Shown: positions 1 to 8,340, counted from the first letter of the stretch. The stretch: 29,721 bases of DNA from Methylotenera sp. (GCA_013816325.1 JACDEP010000003.1:1-29721), one strand, 5' to 3'. Notes: generated by a model not told the origin, from the letters alone. A program made the numbers and translations.

Positions 1-600
1 GTACCACTCACGGGCATCTTCATAGGTCATGTTCTCCAGGTCATTCATGAACCCAACAACCGGACGTCCGTAAGGATGCGCCCTATAGACCACGCCCTGG
101 AAAGCTTCATTGACCATGGATTGTGGCTTGTCATCGGTACGCCAGCGGCGTTCTTCCATCACCACCTTGATTTCCTTGCTGAATTCCTCTTTTGTCAGTT
201 GCAGGTTTTCCATCCGATCCGCTTCCAGCTTAAAGGATAGTGGCAATTTTGATTTCTCTAGCTGCTGAAAGTAGCAAGTATAATCAGCCCCGGTGAAGGC
301 ATTTTCTTTACCTCCAGCTGCTGCGACCAAGCGCGAAAACTGGCCTGCTTTCACTTTTTTGGTCCCTTTGAACATCATGTGTTCAAGCACATGCGCCACG
401 CCAGTTTTACCGTTCACTTCGTCCATACTACCGGCGCGATACCATACCTGCGAAACCACCACCGGTGAGCGGTGGTCTTCCTGCACGATGAGTTTCAGGC
501 CATTTTTGAGTTTGAATTCTTCGATTTTCGCCTGCGCTTCCAGGCTGAATAAGGCGGGTAATATTGCACAAATAAGGAGTATTTTTTTTGTATTAATCAT
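1..600 (-). CDS. M16 family zinc metallopeptidase, N-terminal part (runs off the window)
   Basis: This is the first 200 codons of a peptidase whose 3' end lies outside the window. It opens with a clear signal peptide (MINTKKILLICAILPALF..., probable cleavage after LEAQA), so the enzyme should act in the periplasm. The inverted zinc motif HxxEH of the M16 (pitrilysin/processing-peptidase) family is present as HVLEH within GVAHVLEHMMFKGT. A downstream EEFSKEIKVVMEERR segment supplies the usual third-ligand glutamate region. It starts at ATG 600 with no strong Shine-Dalgarno. It is divergent from ftsY across a 219-base spacer, and an M16 peptidase next to ftsY is a common betaproteobacterial arrangement. 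The substrate is unknown; proteins of this type are often annotated as PqqL-like or as an insulinase-family peptidase. Confidence 0.93.
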   Translation of the reverse strand, partial: MINTKKILLICAILPALFSLEAQAKIEEFKLKNGLKLIVQEDHRSPVVVSQVWYRAGSMDEVNGKTGVAHVLEHMMFKGTKKVKAGQFSRLVAAAGGKENAFTGADYTCYFQQLEKSKLPLSFKLEADRMENLQLTKEEFSKEIKVVMEERRWRTDDKPQSMVNEAFQGVVYRAHPYGRPVVGFMNDLENMTYEDAREWY

Positions 601-765
601 GTCTTTGGTTACTGATCGATTTTTAAATTTGTAGTTAACGGCGGATTAAGTATAAAAGGTAGCATTGCGTGCTAACAAACACTAATAAAAGACCCGGCTA
701 TGCAGTCATTAGTTCAGGTGGAGATGCTATTACTCAACGACCTTAAGCAAATTTATTCTAATATG

Positions 766-793
766 TTTGCTCGATACCAGTTTACGCTAAAAT
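766..793 (+). promoter_or_regulatory. Candidate sigma-70-type promoter for ftsYEX
   Basis: A TTTGCT hexamer at 766-771 is followed after 16 bases by TAAAAT at 788-793, which would start transcription near 800 and leave a leader of about 20 bases before ftsY. The -35 match is poor and other A/T-rich hexamers exist in the same spacer, so this is only a candidate. ftsY itself has no convincing Shine-Dalgarno just before its ATG. Confidence 0.25.
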
Positions 794-819
794 AAAGGCA
801 TTCTATCTAATGTGAATCT

Positions 820-1782
820 ATGTTTAATATTTTCAAAAAAAATCCGGCTGACGAAAAAGCACCAAATACATTCCCACCCAGTTTCTCTGAACGCCTAAAA
901 CAAAGTTTAACAAAAACCCGCTTACAGTTTGGTAACCAGATCGCCGGTCTATTTGGCGGCGGTAAGATTGACGCTGAAGTCTATGAAGAACTAGAGACGA
1001 TATTGCTGACTTCCGATGTGGGAATGAACGCAACACAACGTTTGCTGGCTGATCTTAAAAATCGCGTTAAATGGCAAAACCTTGATGATACTGCACAGCT
1101 CAAAATCGCGCTCAAAGCCGCGCTATCTGATGTGCTTATGCCCTTGCAAAAACCTTTGGATACCAGCACACATAAGCCTTTTGTCATTATGCTGGCGGGA
1201 GTCAATGGCGCCGGCAAAACTACCAGCATTGGCAAGCTTGCTAATACGTTTCAGGCTGAGGGAAAATCCGTACTGATTGCCGCCGGCGACACATTCCGTG
1301 CTGCCGCACGTGAACAATTGCAAGTATGGGGTGAGCGCAACAATGTGCATGTGGTTTCGCAAGAAAGCGGTGATCCTGCAGCGGTGATGTTCGATGCAAT
1401 CAATTCCGCTAAGGCCAGAAATATAGATATCGTGCTAGCCGACACTGCTGGCAGATTACCTACACAGATGCACCTGATGGAAGAAATTGCAAAGGTGAAA
1501 CGAGTGATGGATAAAGCCTTACCAGGTGCTCCACATGAGGTGTTATTGGTGCTAGATGCCAATACCGGTCAGAACGCCGTTACCCAAGTAAAGACCTTTG
1601 ACGATGCATTAGGCGTAACTGGCTTGATACTAAGCAAGCTAGATGGTACCGCTAAAGGCGGGGTGATAGCTGCAATTGCTGAAGCGCGCCCTATACCGAT
1701 TCGCTACATAGGCATAGGCGAGGCGATTGATGACTTACGACCGTTTGTGGTGAGCGAGTTTATTGATGCCATGTTTGACTGA
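820..1782 (+). CDS. ftsY: Signal recognition particle receptor FtsY
   Basis: FtsY is the membrane-docking GTPase that receives ribosome-nascent-chain-SRP complexes and hands them to the Sec/YidC machinery. The 320-residue protein holds the N domain (about 20-110) and the G domain. Visible motifs are the P-loop GVNGAGKT at residues 127-134, the DTFRAAAREQL insertion-box motif, DTAGR (G3), and SKLDGTAKGG (G4/closing loop). Compared with the 497-residue E. coli protein it lacks the long acidic A domain. An amphipathic stretch before the N domain (SFSERLKQSLTKTRLQFGNQ) is the likely membrane-targeting element. It is followed after 39 bases by ftsE and is probably cotranscribed with ftsE and ftsX. 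The assignment is secure. Confidence 0.98.
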   Translation: MFNIFKKNPADEKAPNTFPPSFSERLKQSLTKTRLQFGNQIAGLFGGGKIDAEVYEELETILLTSDVGMNATQRLLADLKNRVKWQNLDDTAQLKIALKAALSDVLMPLQKPLDTSTHKPFVIMLAGVNGAGKTTSIGKLANTFQAEGKSVLIAAGDTFRAAAREQLQVWGERNNVHVVSQESGDPAAVMFDAINSAKARNIDIVLADTAGRLPTQMHLMEEIAKVKRVMDKALPGAPHEVLLVLDANTGQNAVTQVKTFDDALGVTGLILSKLDGTAKGGVIAAIAEARPIPIRYIGIGEAIDDLRPFVVSEFIDAMFD

Positions 1783-1821
1783 TAAGCTTTTGATCGTCTT
1801 TTTAGCGCTACAATACAAGCC

Positions 1822-2508
1822 ATGATTCAATTCGACCAAGTCACCAAACGCTACCCCGGTAGCGATGAAGCATTGAAAAATATCAGCCTGAATATTAATG
1901 CGGGCGAAATGGCTTTTGTGATTGGGCACTCAGGCGCCGGTAAAAGCACTTTACTAAAGCTGATTGCCGCGATTGAACGCCCTACCAGCGGCACCGTCCT
2001 CATTGCCAACCAGAACATCAGCAAACTTAAGACTTCGGCCATTCCGTTCATGCGCCGCAGGTTTGGCCTGATTTTCCAAGACCATAAATTATTGTATGAC
2101 CGCAATTGTTTTGAGAACGTGATATTGCCCTTACGCATCAATGGTGTTGCTGGCAATGAAGCAGGTAAACGCGTACGTGCGGCGTTGGATAAGGTAGGTT
2201 TGTTGCATAAAGAAAAAGTCATGCCCATTACCCTCTCAGGCGGTGAGCAGCAGCGCTTGGCGATTGCCCGTGCAGTCGTGAGTCGCCCATCTATCTTGAT
2301 TGCTGATGAACCAACCGGCAACCTAGACGCAAGTTACGCGGCAGATATCATGGCAATTTTTTATGCATTCCACCAAGTAGGCGTCACTGTTATCGTCGCA
2401 ACACACGATGCATTAGGCATGAGCGCATCACAAAATCGAGTGATACACCTTAATCAAGGCATACTTACCACCGAAGGCCATATATCAAAAGGCATACCTA
2501 ATTCATGA
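1822..2508 (+). CDS. ftsE: Cell division ATP-binding protein FtsE
   Basis: FtsE is the cytoplasmic ATPase of the FtsEX divisome complex, which drives septal peptidoglycan hydrolase activation through FtsX. The 228-residue ABC ATPase shows Walker A GHSGAGKST (35-43), a Q-loop region (GLIFQDHKLL), signature LSGGEQQR (138-145), Walker B ILIADEP with catalytic Asp162-Glu163, and the H-loop ATHD. The conserved FQDHKLLYDRNCFENV stretch is typical of FtsE rather than other ABC ATPases. Its stop overlaps the ftsX start in an ATGA arrangement, so the two subunits are translationally coupled. Confidence 0.98.
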   Translation: MIQFDQVTKRYPGSDEALKNISLNINAGEMAFVIGHSGAGKSTLLKLIAAIERPTSGTVLIANQNISKLKTSAIPFMRRRFGLIFQDHKLLYDRNCFENVILPLRINGVAGNEAGKRVRAALDKVGLLHKEKVMPITLSGGEQQRLAIARAVVSRPSILIADEPTGNLDASYAADIMAIFYAFHQVGVTVIVATHDALGMSASQNRVIHLNQGILTTEGHISKGIPNS

Positions 2509-3410
2509 GTTGGTTCAATCATCATACGCAAGCTATGAAACTGGTGCTCGCCCGCATGCAAGGTAATAAAACTTCCTCCTTGCTGATTTGCCTAGTAGTA
2601 GCTGTTGCCATGTGCCTGCCAGGTCTGTTTTACTTAGGCGTGGATAATTTATCCACACTCACCAACCATATGCAGGATGAAACTGAGATCAGCCTTTTCC
2701 TTAAGTTGGATACGAGCAACAACACAATTACCGAAATAGATGAATTGCTAGCAAAAAACTCTGCTATCAAACATTATCGCTTAGTCAGCAAAGAAGACGC
2801 CTGGAAAGACTTGCAGGCCAAATCAGGCGCTGACAGTGCCGTAAAACAACTCAATAAAAACCCCTTACCGGATGCTTTCTTTATCCAAGCTAAGTCGGTA
2901 AATCCTGCAGAACTCGAAGCCCTTAAAACCGAGTTGCAGAATATCCCAAATGTTGAGCATGCCTTACTTAACTCTGATTGGGCGAAACGACTATCTACGC
3001 TGTTACAATTGGGTAAGGAGATCATTTTCTTTATCGCTATCTTGTTAGCCATTGCGCTGTTAGTCATTATCGGCAATACCGTACGTATGCAGATATTGAC
3101 GCAGAAAGATGAAATTGAAGTCAGCAAGCTCATGGGCGCAACGAGCAGTTTTATCAGAATACCTTTTTTGTATGCTGGTATTTTTTATGGATTATTAGGG
3201 GGTTTATTAGCCATATTTATGATGGCCATGGTAATTGGCTTTTTTAATTATTCCACATCGCAGATATCCACGCTCTACAACAGCGACTTCCGCTTAAGCT
3301 TATTTAATGGTCACTTACTTCTTGGCATCATCAGCTTGGCTACATTCATTGGCTGGCTAGGTGCATATCTCGCTGTAACGCGCTCTATCGCTTCAATCAA
3401 AATTAATTAG
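2505..3410 (+). CDS. ftsX: Cell division permease FtsX
   Basis: FtsX is the membrane subunit of FtsEX. In other bacteria its large periplasmic loop binds regulators of cell-wall amidases (such as EnvC). The 301-residue protein has the expected topology: a cytoplasmic N-terminus, TM1 near residues 25-46, a periplasmic domain of about 110 residues, then three C-terminal TM segments (about 170-190, 222-250 and 268-292). The sequence EIEVSKLMGATSSFIRIPF is the conserved cytoplasmic coupling region of the family. It starts at ATG 2505 overlapping the ftsE stop. In many relatives rpoH follows directly, but here the next recognised gene is a yfiR-like gene after a 529-base gap. Confidence 0.97.
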   Translation: MSWFNHHTQAMKLVLARMQGNKTSSLLICLVVAVAMCLPGLFYLGVDNLSTLTNHMQDETEISLFLKLDTSNNTITEIDELLAKNSAIKHYRLVSKEDAWKDLQAKSGADSAVKQLNKNPLPDAFFIQAKSVNPAELEALKTELQNIPNVEHALLNSDWAKRLSTLLQLGKEIIFFIAILLAIALLVIIGNTVRMQILTQKDEIEVSKLMGATSSFIRIPFLYAGIFYGLLGGLLAIFMMAMVIGFFNYSTSQISTLYNSDFRLSLFNGHLLLGIISLATFIGWLGAYLAVTRSIASIKIN

Positions 3411-3939
3411 CTGTAAGTTCAAATTCAATATCTAATTAGTGGCATCCCAAATGTCGCAGCTCTAATATAGAGGCCTATCACCTAGCAGTTCCCATAGCTT
3501 GATTCTCTAAAAACTTGGGAGTATATTAATTTTGCAACTATTCCAATTTATGCTAAAGCTATCAAGCATTGGATTGGTGGCGATTCAATTAGGTATGGAT
3601 ATCGAGAGGAGAATCTACGTGTCAAATCAGGCCAAGCCGATCTGAGCAGTACCCGCAATCAAATTGCGGTCCTAGCCATCAAATTTCACTGCGATCCTCT
3701 ATGAAGTTATCCCACAATACAGAGTTAGATTCTCAGCTACGCTGGGTAGATACACTCAGCAATCACCATGGGTTAGCAGGCATCGCCCCAAGTTGTACTG
3801 AACTGAATGTACGTTTAGGGTGGCAGCCTGTTAAAAACAATGCGTTATCTCATATAGAGCAAAATCTTGTTCACGATCAGCATGTCGAATACGGCTTTCC
3901 CACTGAGGCGAGAGTAACATCAAACGTAGTGTCGGTACG
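3411..3939 (+). other. Long gene-poor stretch between ftsX and the yfiR-like gene
   Basis: No protein-coding gene is recognisable here. The part just after ftsX is rich in stop codons on both strands. An open frame at 3701-3952 has no recognisable motif, no clear ribosome binding site and overlaps the next gene, so it is not called. Two structured elements stand out: a strong Shine-Dalgarno (AGGAG, 3607-3611) seven bases before a GTG that opens only an eight-codon frame (stop 3643-3645), and a perfect 7-bp hairpin immediately behind it (3653-3669). The stretch probably holds the promoter and leader of the signalling operon and the left edge of the accessory block. Confidence 0.5.
3653..3669 (+). 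other. Perfect 7-bp hairpin in the leader of the signalling operon
   Basis: CCGCAAT and ATTGCGG form a perfect 7-bp stem around the loop CAA. No T-run follows, so a classical intrinsic terminator is unlikely. It lies 8 bases past the stop of an eight-codon minigene that has a good Shine-Dalgarno, an arrangement resembling a leader-peptide/hairpin control region. It could equally be a protein-binding palindrome or chance. Confidence 0.35.
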
Positions 3940-4557
3940 ATGGGCGTTCTAATTTCAGAATCAGGTATTGAACCGCCTAGACTATTTTTAAAATATAGGT
4001 CACGTCGTTCTTTGTTTAAAGCCTTCATTACAATGGGACTCATGCTAACTTTTACCTTGTCAGGCAACCCTGCGAGGGCCGATGAGCCATTAGAATATGA
4101 TGTCAAAGCAGCGTTTCTTTATAAATTCGGCGCATATGTTGAATGGCCATCCGCAGCTTTCGAACCCCCTAGCAGCCCACTAACCTTATGTGTGTTAGGT
4201 AGTAACGACGAGTTTATTTCCATCTTAGAAAAAGTGGCGGGGACAGAAAGCATCAACACTCGAAGTGTGATAGTCAAACCCATAAAAATGGTTGAGCCCA
4301 ACCTTGGCTGCCAGATCGTTTATATCGATACCACGGAAAAACAGCGTATTTCCCAAGCTATAGAAACTTTGCGAGGCAGCAATGTATTAACTGTCAGTAA
4401 TGGCGGCTCTGCCGGAATCATCAATTTTGTTATTTCAGATAACCGGGTACGTTTTAATATTGACGATGACGCCGCTGCGCAAAATGGCCTTATCATTAGT
4501 TCAAAGCTTTTGAGCGTAGCACTCAAAGTGAAAAAAAGAACGTCTAAGAGCATATAA
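3940..4557 (+). CDS. YfiR-like periplasmic protein (DUF4154)
   Basis: YfiR-family proteins are periplasmic regulators. In Pseudomonas YfiR holds the membrane diguanylate cyclase YfiN inactive by binding its CHASE8-type periplasmic domain. The diagnostic motif is EYDVKAAFLYKFGAYVEWP (residues 52-70), preceded by a signal peptide with probable cleavage after Ala47 (NPARA/DEP). Cys84 (LTLCVLG) and Cys124 (NLGCQIV) are the only cysteines of the mature part and could form the family's disulfide; the second disulfide of P. aeruginosa YfiR has no counterpart. The start is uncertain: ATG 3940 gives a long N-region, ATG 4033 a short one, and neither has a good Shine-Dalgarno. The stop codon directly abuts the ATG of the sensor kinase, so the pair is cotranscribed and probably acts together. 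Confidence 0.88.
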   Translation: MGVLISESGIEPPRLFLKYRSRRSLFKAFITMGLMLTFTLSGNPARADEPLEYDVKAAFLYKFGAYVEWPSAAFEPPSSPLTLCVLGSNDEFISILEKVAGTESINTRSVIVKPIKMVEPNLGCQIVYIDTTEKQRISQAIETLRGSNVLTVSNGGSAGIINFVISDNRVRFNIDDDAAAQNGLIISSKLLSVALKVKKRTSKSI

Positions 4558-6174
4558 ATGAAGTGGCTAGATAACCTTCCTATCCGCACAAAACTTACGT
4601 TCATCACCGTGCTGAGCTGTACTATATCGCTATTTTTGGCTAGTACGGTCATGATTACCTACGATAATCATACCTATCGCAAACAAAAACAAAAAGAAAT
4701 CACAGCGCAAGCTGAGATTCTAGCTACCCGGATGGTTGCATCCCTTGAATTCGAGGACCCTGCCGCAGCACAGGAATACCTAAACCCTTTCGCTATCAAT
4801 CCGGAAATTGCAGCCGCAGCGGTTTACACTGCTAAAGGCAAACTATTTGCTAGTTATTCTCGTTCCGGCATTCGCACCGCCCCTGCCGTCAGCGAAGAAA
4901 AGGGGAAATACTATAAAAAGAATGAATTAATCGTCTTTTGGCCTGTGCTACACAAACAGCGCCAGGTCGGTAGTGTGTATCTCCACGCCATTATTGAACC
5001 GCTGATTAGCCGGGCGACACGCTATAGCGGCATTGCTTTTCTAGCGCTAATAGCCTCGCTCATCATTACGTTGCCCATTGCTATGCGTATTCATTATGCA
5101 ATTGCGAATCCGGTATATGCCCGTAGTTTGATCGAAGCCAGTCTCGACCCTATGGTGACTATTAATCCCGAAGGTACTATTACCGACGTTAACGCAGCCA
5201 CAATCAAAGTGATAGGTAAAAGCCGGCTAGAATTGGTTGGAACAGATTTTTTCAGATATTTCACAGAGCCTAATAAAGCCCGGGAAAGCTACGAACAAGT
5301 CTTTGCAAATGGTTTTGTCACTGATTATCCCATAATTATCTGGCGTTCCGACGGCAGCCTGACACCAGTCCTTTTTAACGCCTCAGTTTATAAGGATGAG
5401 AGTGGCAAGGTATTGGGCGTGTTTGCCGCTGCCCGAGATGTAACTGCCCAGAAGCAGGCAGAAAAAGAAATTCGCCTACATGCAGTAGCATTGCAGACCG
5501 CTAATCAGGAACTAGAAGCGTTTAGTTATTCTGTTTCGCATGACTTGCGTACGCCATTACGTGCTATCGATGGATTTAGTCAGGCAGTCCTTGAAGATTA
5601 CTCAGAAAAACTAGACGATCAAGGCAAGAACTATTTACAACGCATTCGCAGTGCAACCCAACGTATGGGTCAATTGATTGATGATATGTTGGATTTGTCT
5701 AATATCTCCCGGGTGGAAATGCGGCACGCTACTGTAAATTTAAGCGCATTAGCAAGCGATGTAGTGCTCGAGCTTCAAAATAACGAACCCAATCATATAG
5801 TTGAATGTCAAATTGAATCGGGGTTAACTACAGTAGGTGATGATTCACTTCTGCGCATAGCACTTTCTAATTTACTTGGAAATGCTTGGAAATATAGCGG
5901 CAAAACGAATAAGCCAATCGTTAAATTTGGAATGAAACAAGACTCTAACGGTAAAAAAGAGTTTTTTGTCAGTGACAATGGAGTAGGCTTTGATATGGCC
6001 TATGCTGATAAGTTGTTTTGCGCTTTCCAGCGCTTGCATAGCATTTCTGAATTCCCGGGAACAGGGGTAGGTTTAGCCATAGTACAACGTGTCATTCACC
6101 GCCATGGGGGTTCAATTCGTGGTGAAGGTGTACTTGGGCAAGGAGCTACATTCTATTTCTCTTTACCGGAATAG
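4558..6174 (+). CDS. CHASE8-PAS sensor histidine kinase
   Basis: This is an inner-membrane sensor kinase of 538 residues. TM1 lies near residues 12-34. It is followed by a periplasmic domain (about 35-150) resembling CHASE8, the type found in YfiN, and TM2 near 156-177. A PAS domain (about 187-300, ending in FAAARDVTAQKQAEKE) leads into HisKA, with phosphoacceptor His328 in SVSHDLRTPLRAIDGFSQ. The HATPase domain has its N box at NLLGNAWKYS (Asn442), DNGVGFD, and GTGVGLAIVQRVIHRHGG. The catalytic half is of the phytochrome-like class that usually pairs with Rcp1-type regulators, and one follows directly. I see no HAMP domain between TM2 and PAS. There is no attached receiver, so phosphate must pass to a separate protein. 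Its input is likely gated by the upstream YfiR-like protein (inference). Confidence 0.92.
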   Translation: MKWLDNLPIRTKLTFITVLSCTISLFLASTVMITYDNHTYRKQKQKEITAQAEILATRMVASLEFEDPAAAQEYLNPFAINPEIAAAAVYTAKGKLFASYSRSGIRTAPAVSEEKGKYYKKNELIVFWPVLHKQRQVGSVYLHAIIEPLISRATRYSGIAFLALIASLIITLPIAMRIHYAIANPVYARSLIEASLDPMVTINPEGTITDVNAATIKVIGKSRLELVGTDFFRYFTEPNKARESYEQVFANGFVTDYPIIIWRSDGSLTPVLFNASVYKDESGKVLGVFAAARDVTAQKQAEKEIRLHAVALQTANQELEAFSYSVSHDLRTPLRAIDGFSQAVLEDYSEKLDDQGKNYLQRIRSATQRMGQLIDDMLDLSNISRVEMRHATVNLSALASDVVLELQNNEPNHIVECQIESGLTTVGDDSLLRIALSNLLGNAWKYSGKTNKPIVKFGMKQDSNGKKEFFVSDNGVGFDMAYADKLFCAFQRLHSISEFPGTGVGLAIVQRVIHRHGGSIRGEGVLGQGATFYFSLPE

Positions 6175-6195
6175 AATGTTGAGAGAGGGATTTCT

Positions 6196-6633
6196 ATGAA
6201 AAGTAAAATTATATTATTGGTTGAAGATAATCCTGACGATGAGTTGCTCACCATAAGGGCTTTCCGCAATAACAATATTCAAAATGAAGTCATTGTGGCT
6301 CATGATGGACAGGAAGCATTGGATTATTTTTTTAATAAGACCGGTCCCGAAAATCCGCTGCCAGCTGTCGTTTTATTAGATCTAAAGTTGCCCAAAGTAA
6401 ATGGCTTGGAAGTTCTGCAACGCCTGCGTAATGACAAACGTACTAGCTTGCAACCCGTTGTAATCCTTACTTCATCCAAAGAAGAACAAGATATTATCAA
6501 TGGCTACCGCTTGGGCGCTAATAGCTATATTAGGAAACCTGTGGATTTTAGCCATTTCATGGATGCTGTTAACCAGCTAGGGATTTATTGGTTGATACTC
6601 AACGAGCTTCCGGCACCGCAGTTGGAACAGTAA
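6196..6633 (+). CDS. Single-domain response regulator, Rcp1/CheY-like
   Basis: A stand-alone receiver of 145 residues. The acidic pocket is Glu10-Asp11, the phosphoacceptor is Asp62 (VVLLDLKLP), the switch Thr/Ser lies in ILTSSKE, and the conserved lysine is in YIRKPVDF. The long loop before strand 3 (FFNKTGPENPLPAVV) and the C-terminal helix (FMDAVNQLGIYWLILNE) are typical of Rcp1-type regulators that partner phytochrome-like kinases. There is no output domain, so it works by protein contact or as a phosphate shuttle. A good Shine-Dalgarno (AGAGGGA, 6184-6190) sits five bases before the ATG. The gene lies between the kinase and the REC-GGDEF-EAL gene and is the probable first phosphate acceptor. 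Confidence 0.95.
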   Translation: MKSKIILLVEDNPDDELLTIRAFRNNNIQNEVIVAHDGQEALDYFFNKTGPENPLPAVVLLDLKLPKVNGLEVLQRLRNDKRTSLQPVVILTSSKEEQDIINGYRLGANSYIRKPVDFSHFMDAVNQLGIYWLILNELPAPQLEQ

Positions 6634-6636
6634 ATC

Positions 6637-8340
6637 GTGAAACCCTTGCGTGCCTTAATTGTTGAAGACTCGGAAGATGATGCCGAGCTACTGGTTAATG
6701 AGCTTCGGCATGCGGATTATAATGTGTTGCATACGCGTGTTGATACCGCTGTTGGCTTAAAAAATGAGTTATCCAAAAGTACGTGGGATATTGTTTTTTC
6801 TGACTTTACTATGCCGCAATTCGATGCGTTCGACGCGCTTGAGATACTCCACTCTACTAAATTAGATATCCCTTTTATTATTGTTTCCGGCACCATCGGT
6901 GAAGACCGGGCGGTCAATGTGATGAAGGCAGGGGCACATGACTATGTGCTAAAAGGCAACCTGAAACGCCTGGTTCCAGCGATCCAAAGGGAGTTACGTG
7001 AAGCTGAGGTACGCCATGAAAGGCGCCAGGCGGATGAAATCATCTATTCATTTGCTTATACCGATCAAGTGACGCAATTGCCGAATCGCGCCCGTTTCCA
7101 CGAATTAGTGAGGGATACCGTTGTTGAAGCACAAAACGGCAAATGGCCAATTGGATTATTGTTACTGGATCTGGACCGCTTTAGAGAGGTGAACGATACA
7201 TTAGGACATGATAGCGGTGATGCCTTATTGAAAGAGGTGGGGCAACGACTTTTAGACGTTTTGTTTGATGCGGACATTGTGGCACGATTGGGCGGCGATG
7301 AATTCGGGGTACTGCTGACCCATTTAGCGTCAATTAGTGATTTGCATGGCGTCATCAAAAAACTGCAAGGCGCATTTTCCTTGCCTTTTATGATAGACGG
7401 CGTACCTATTGGAGTGGAAGTTAGTATCGGCGTTGCCACGATGCCAGAACATGCAGATAATGCCGATAAATTACTGCAACTGGCTGATATTGCTATGTAT
7501 CGCGCAAAGCAAATGTCCAGCGGTTATGTTATTTATGAACCACGATTCAATCTCCACAGTATGGAACGCCTGGGTCTCATGGCGGAATTACGTGATGGCA
7601 TAGAACAACATCAATTACTTCTGCATTACCAACCTAAACTTGACCTTAGAACTCACCATATTGTTGGGTTGGAAGCGCTGGCACGATGGCAGCATCCTCG
7701 GCTAGGTTTATTGTACCCTGACAAATTCATTGGGATTGCCGAACCTACCGGACTCATCAATCCACTTACGCGTTGGGTATTATGCGAAGCGTTGCACTAT
7801 TGCCAAGATGAAGCTTTAAAGGGCATTAAACTGCGTATGTGTGTTAATTTATCTGCACGCTCCTTGCATGACCCGCTGTTACTGAGCATGATTGACGACG
7901 CGCTCAAGATCACCAGCACTGATTCAAGCCAATTAATGCTCGAGATTACCGAAAGTGCGATTTTCATTGATCCGGTACGGGCGGAAGAAGTCATAACTGA
8001 CTTGAGCCTACGTGGCATCGGTCTTTCCATAGACGATTTTGGCACCGGTTTCACTTCACTTGCCAGCATAAAGAGCCTTCCGGTCAATGAAATCAAGATC
8101 GATAAATCATTCATTATGGACATGATGACGAATAAAAAAGATGCCATGATCGTTCGCTCGGTCATCGAACTTGGGCATAATTTAGGGATTATGGTGGTAG
8201 CCGAGGGCGTAGAAACTAAAGAAATCCTGGATGCATTAGTTGATTTTGGCTGTGATGTAATACAGGGTTACTACATAAGTCGACCCTTACCTGCTGAGAC
8301 TTTAAAAAAATGGTTATCGGATTTTGCTTTTAGTATTTGA
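6637..8340 (+). CDS. REC-GGDEF-EAL response regulator (c-di-GMP synthesis and hydrolysis)
   Basis: This 567-residue cytoplasmic protein is the output of the operon. Its receiver (1-125) has Glu10-Asp11 and phosphoacceptor Asp56 (IVFSDFTMP). The GGDEF domain (about 150-305) has an intact GGDEF at 219-223, so cyclase activity is plausible. The inhibitory I-site position reads FDAD instead of RxxD, so product inhibition may be lost. The EAL domain (about 320-560) has EAL at 346-348 and the catalytic set NLSARS, EITES, IDDFGTG, IKIDKSF, AEGVET and QGY, so phosphodiesterase activity is also plausible. It starts with GTG at 6637, three bases after the previous stop, which indicates tight coupling. 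Whether net activity makes or breaks c-di-GMP cannot be read from sequence. Confidence 0.95.
   Translation: MKPLRALIVEDSEDDAELLVNELRHADYNVLHTRVDTAVGLKNELSKSTWDIVFSDFTMPQFDAFDALEILHSTKLDIPFIIVSGTIGEDRAVNVMKAGAHDYVLKGNLKRLVPAIQRELREAEVRHERRQADEIIYSFAYTDQVTQLPNRARFHELVRDTVVEAQNGKWPIGLLLLDLDRFREVNDTLGHDSGDALLKEVGQRLLDVLFDADIVARLGGDEFGVLLTHLASISDLHGVIKKLQGAFSLPFMIDGVPIGVEVSIGVATMPEHADNADKLLQLADIAMYRAKQMSSGYVIYEPRFNLHSMERLGLMAELRDGIEQHQLLLHYQPKLDLRTHHIVGLEALARWQHPRLGLLYPDKFIGIAEPTGLINPLTRWVLCEALHYCQDEALKGIKLRMCVNLSARSLHDPLLLSMIDDALKITSTDSSQLMLEITESAIFIDPVRAEEVITDLSLRGIGLSIDDFGTGFTSLASIKSLPVNEIKIDKSFIMDMMTNKKDAMIVRSVIELGHNLGIMVVAEGVETKEILDALVDFGCDVIQGYYISRPLPAETLKKWLSDFAFSI

Noticed and set aside
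3411..3939. Possible c-di-GMP riboswitch ahead of the c-di-GMP operon
   Set aside because: I looked for the GEMM core pattern and did not find it; the only clear structure is the simple 7-bp stem at 3653-3669.
3701..3952. 83-codon open frame between ftsX and the yfiR-like gene
   Set aside because: No recognisable motif, no ribosome binding site, overlaps the next gene by 13 bases, and the composition looks like random coding of a spacer.
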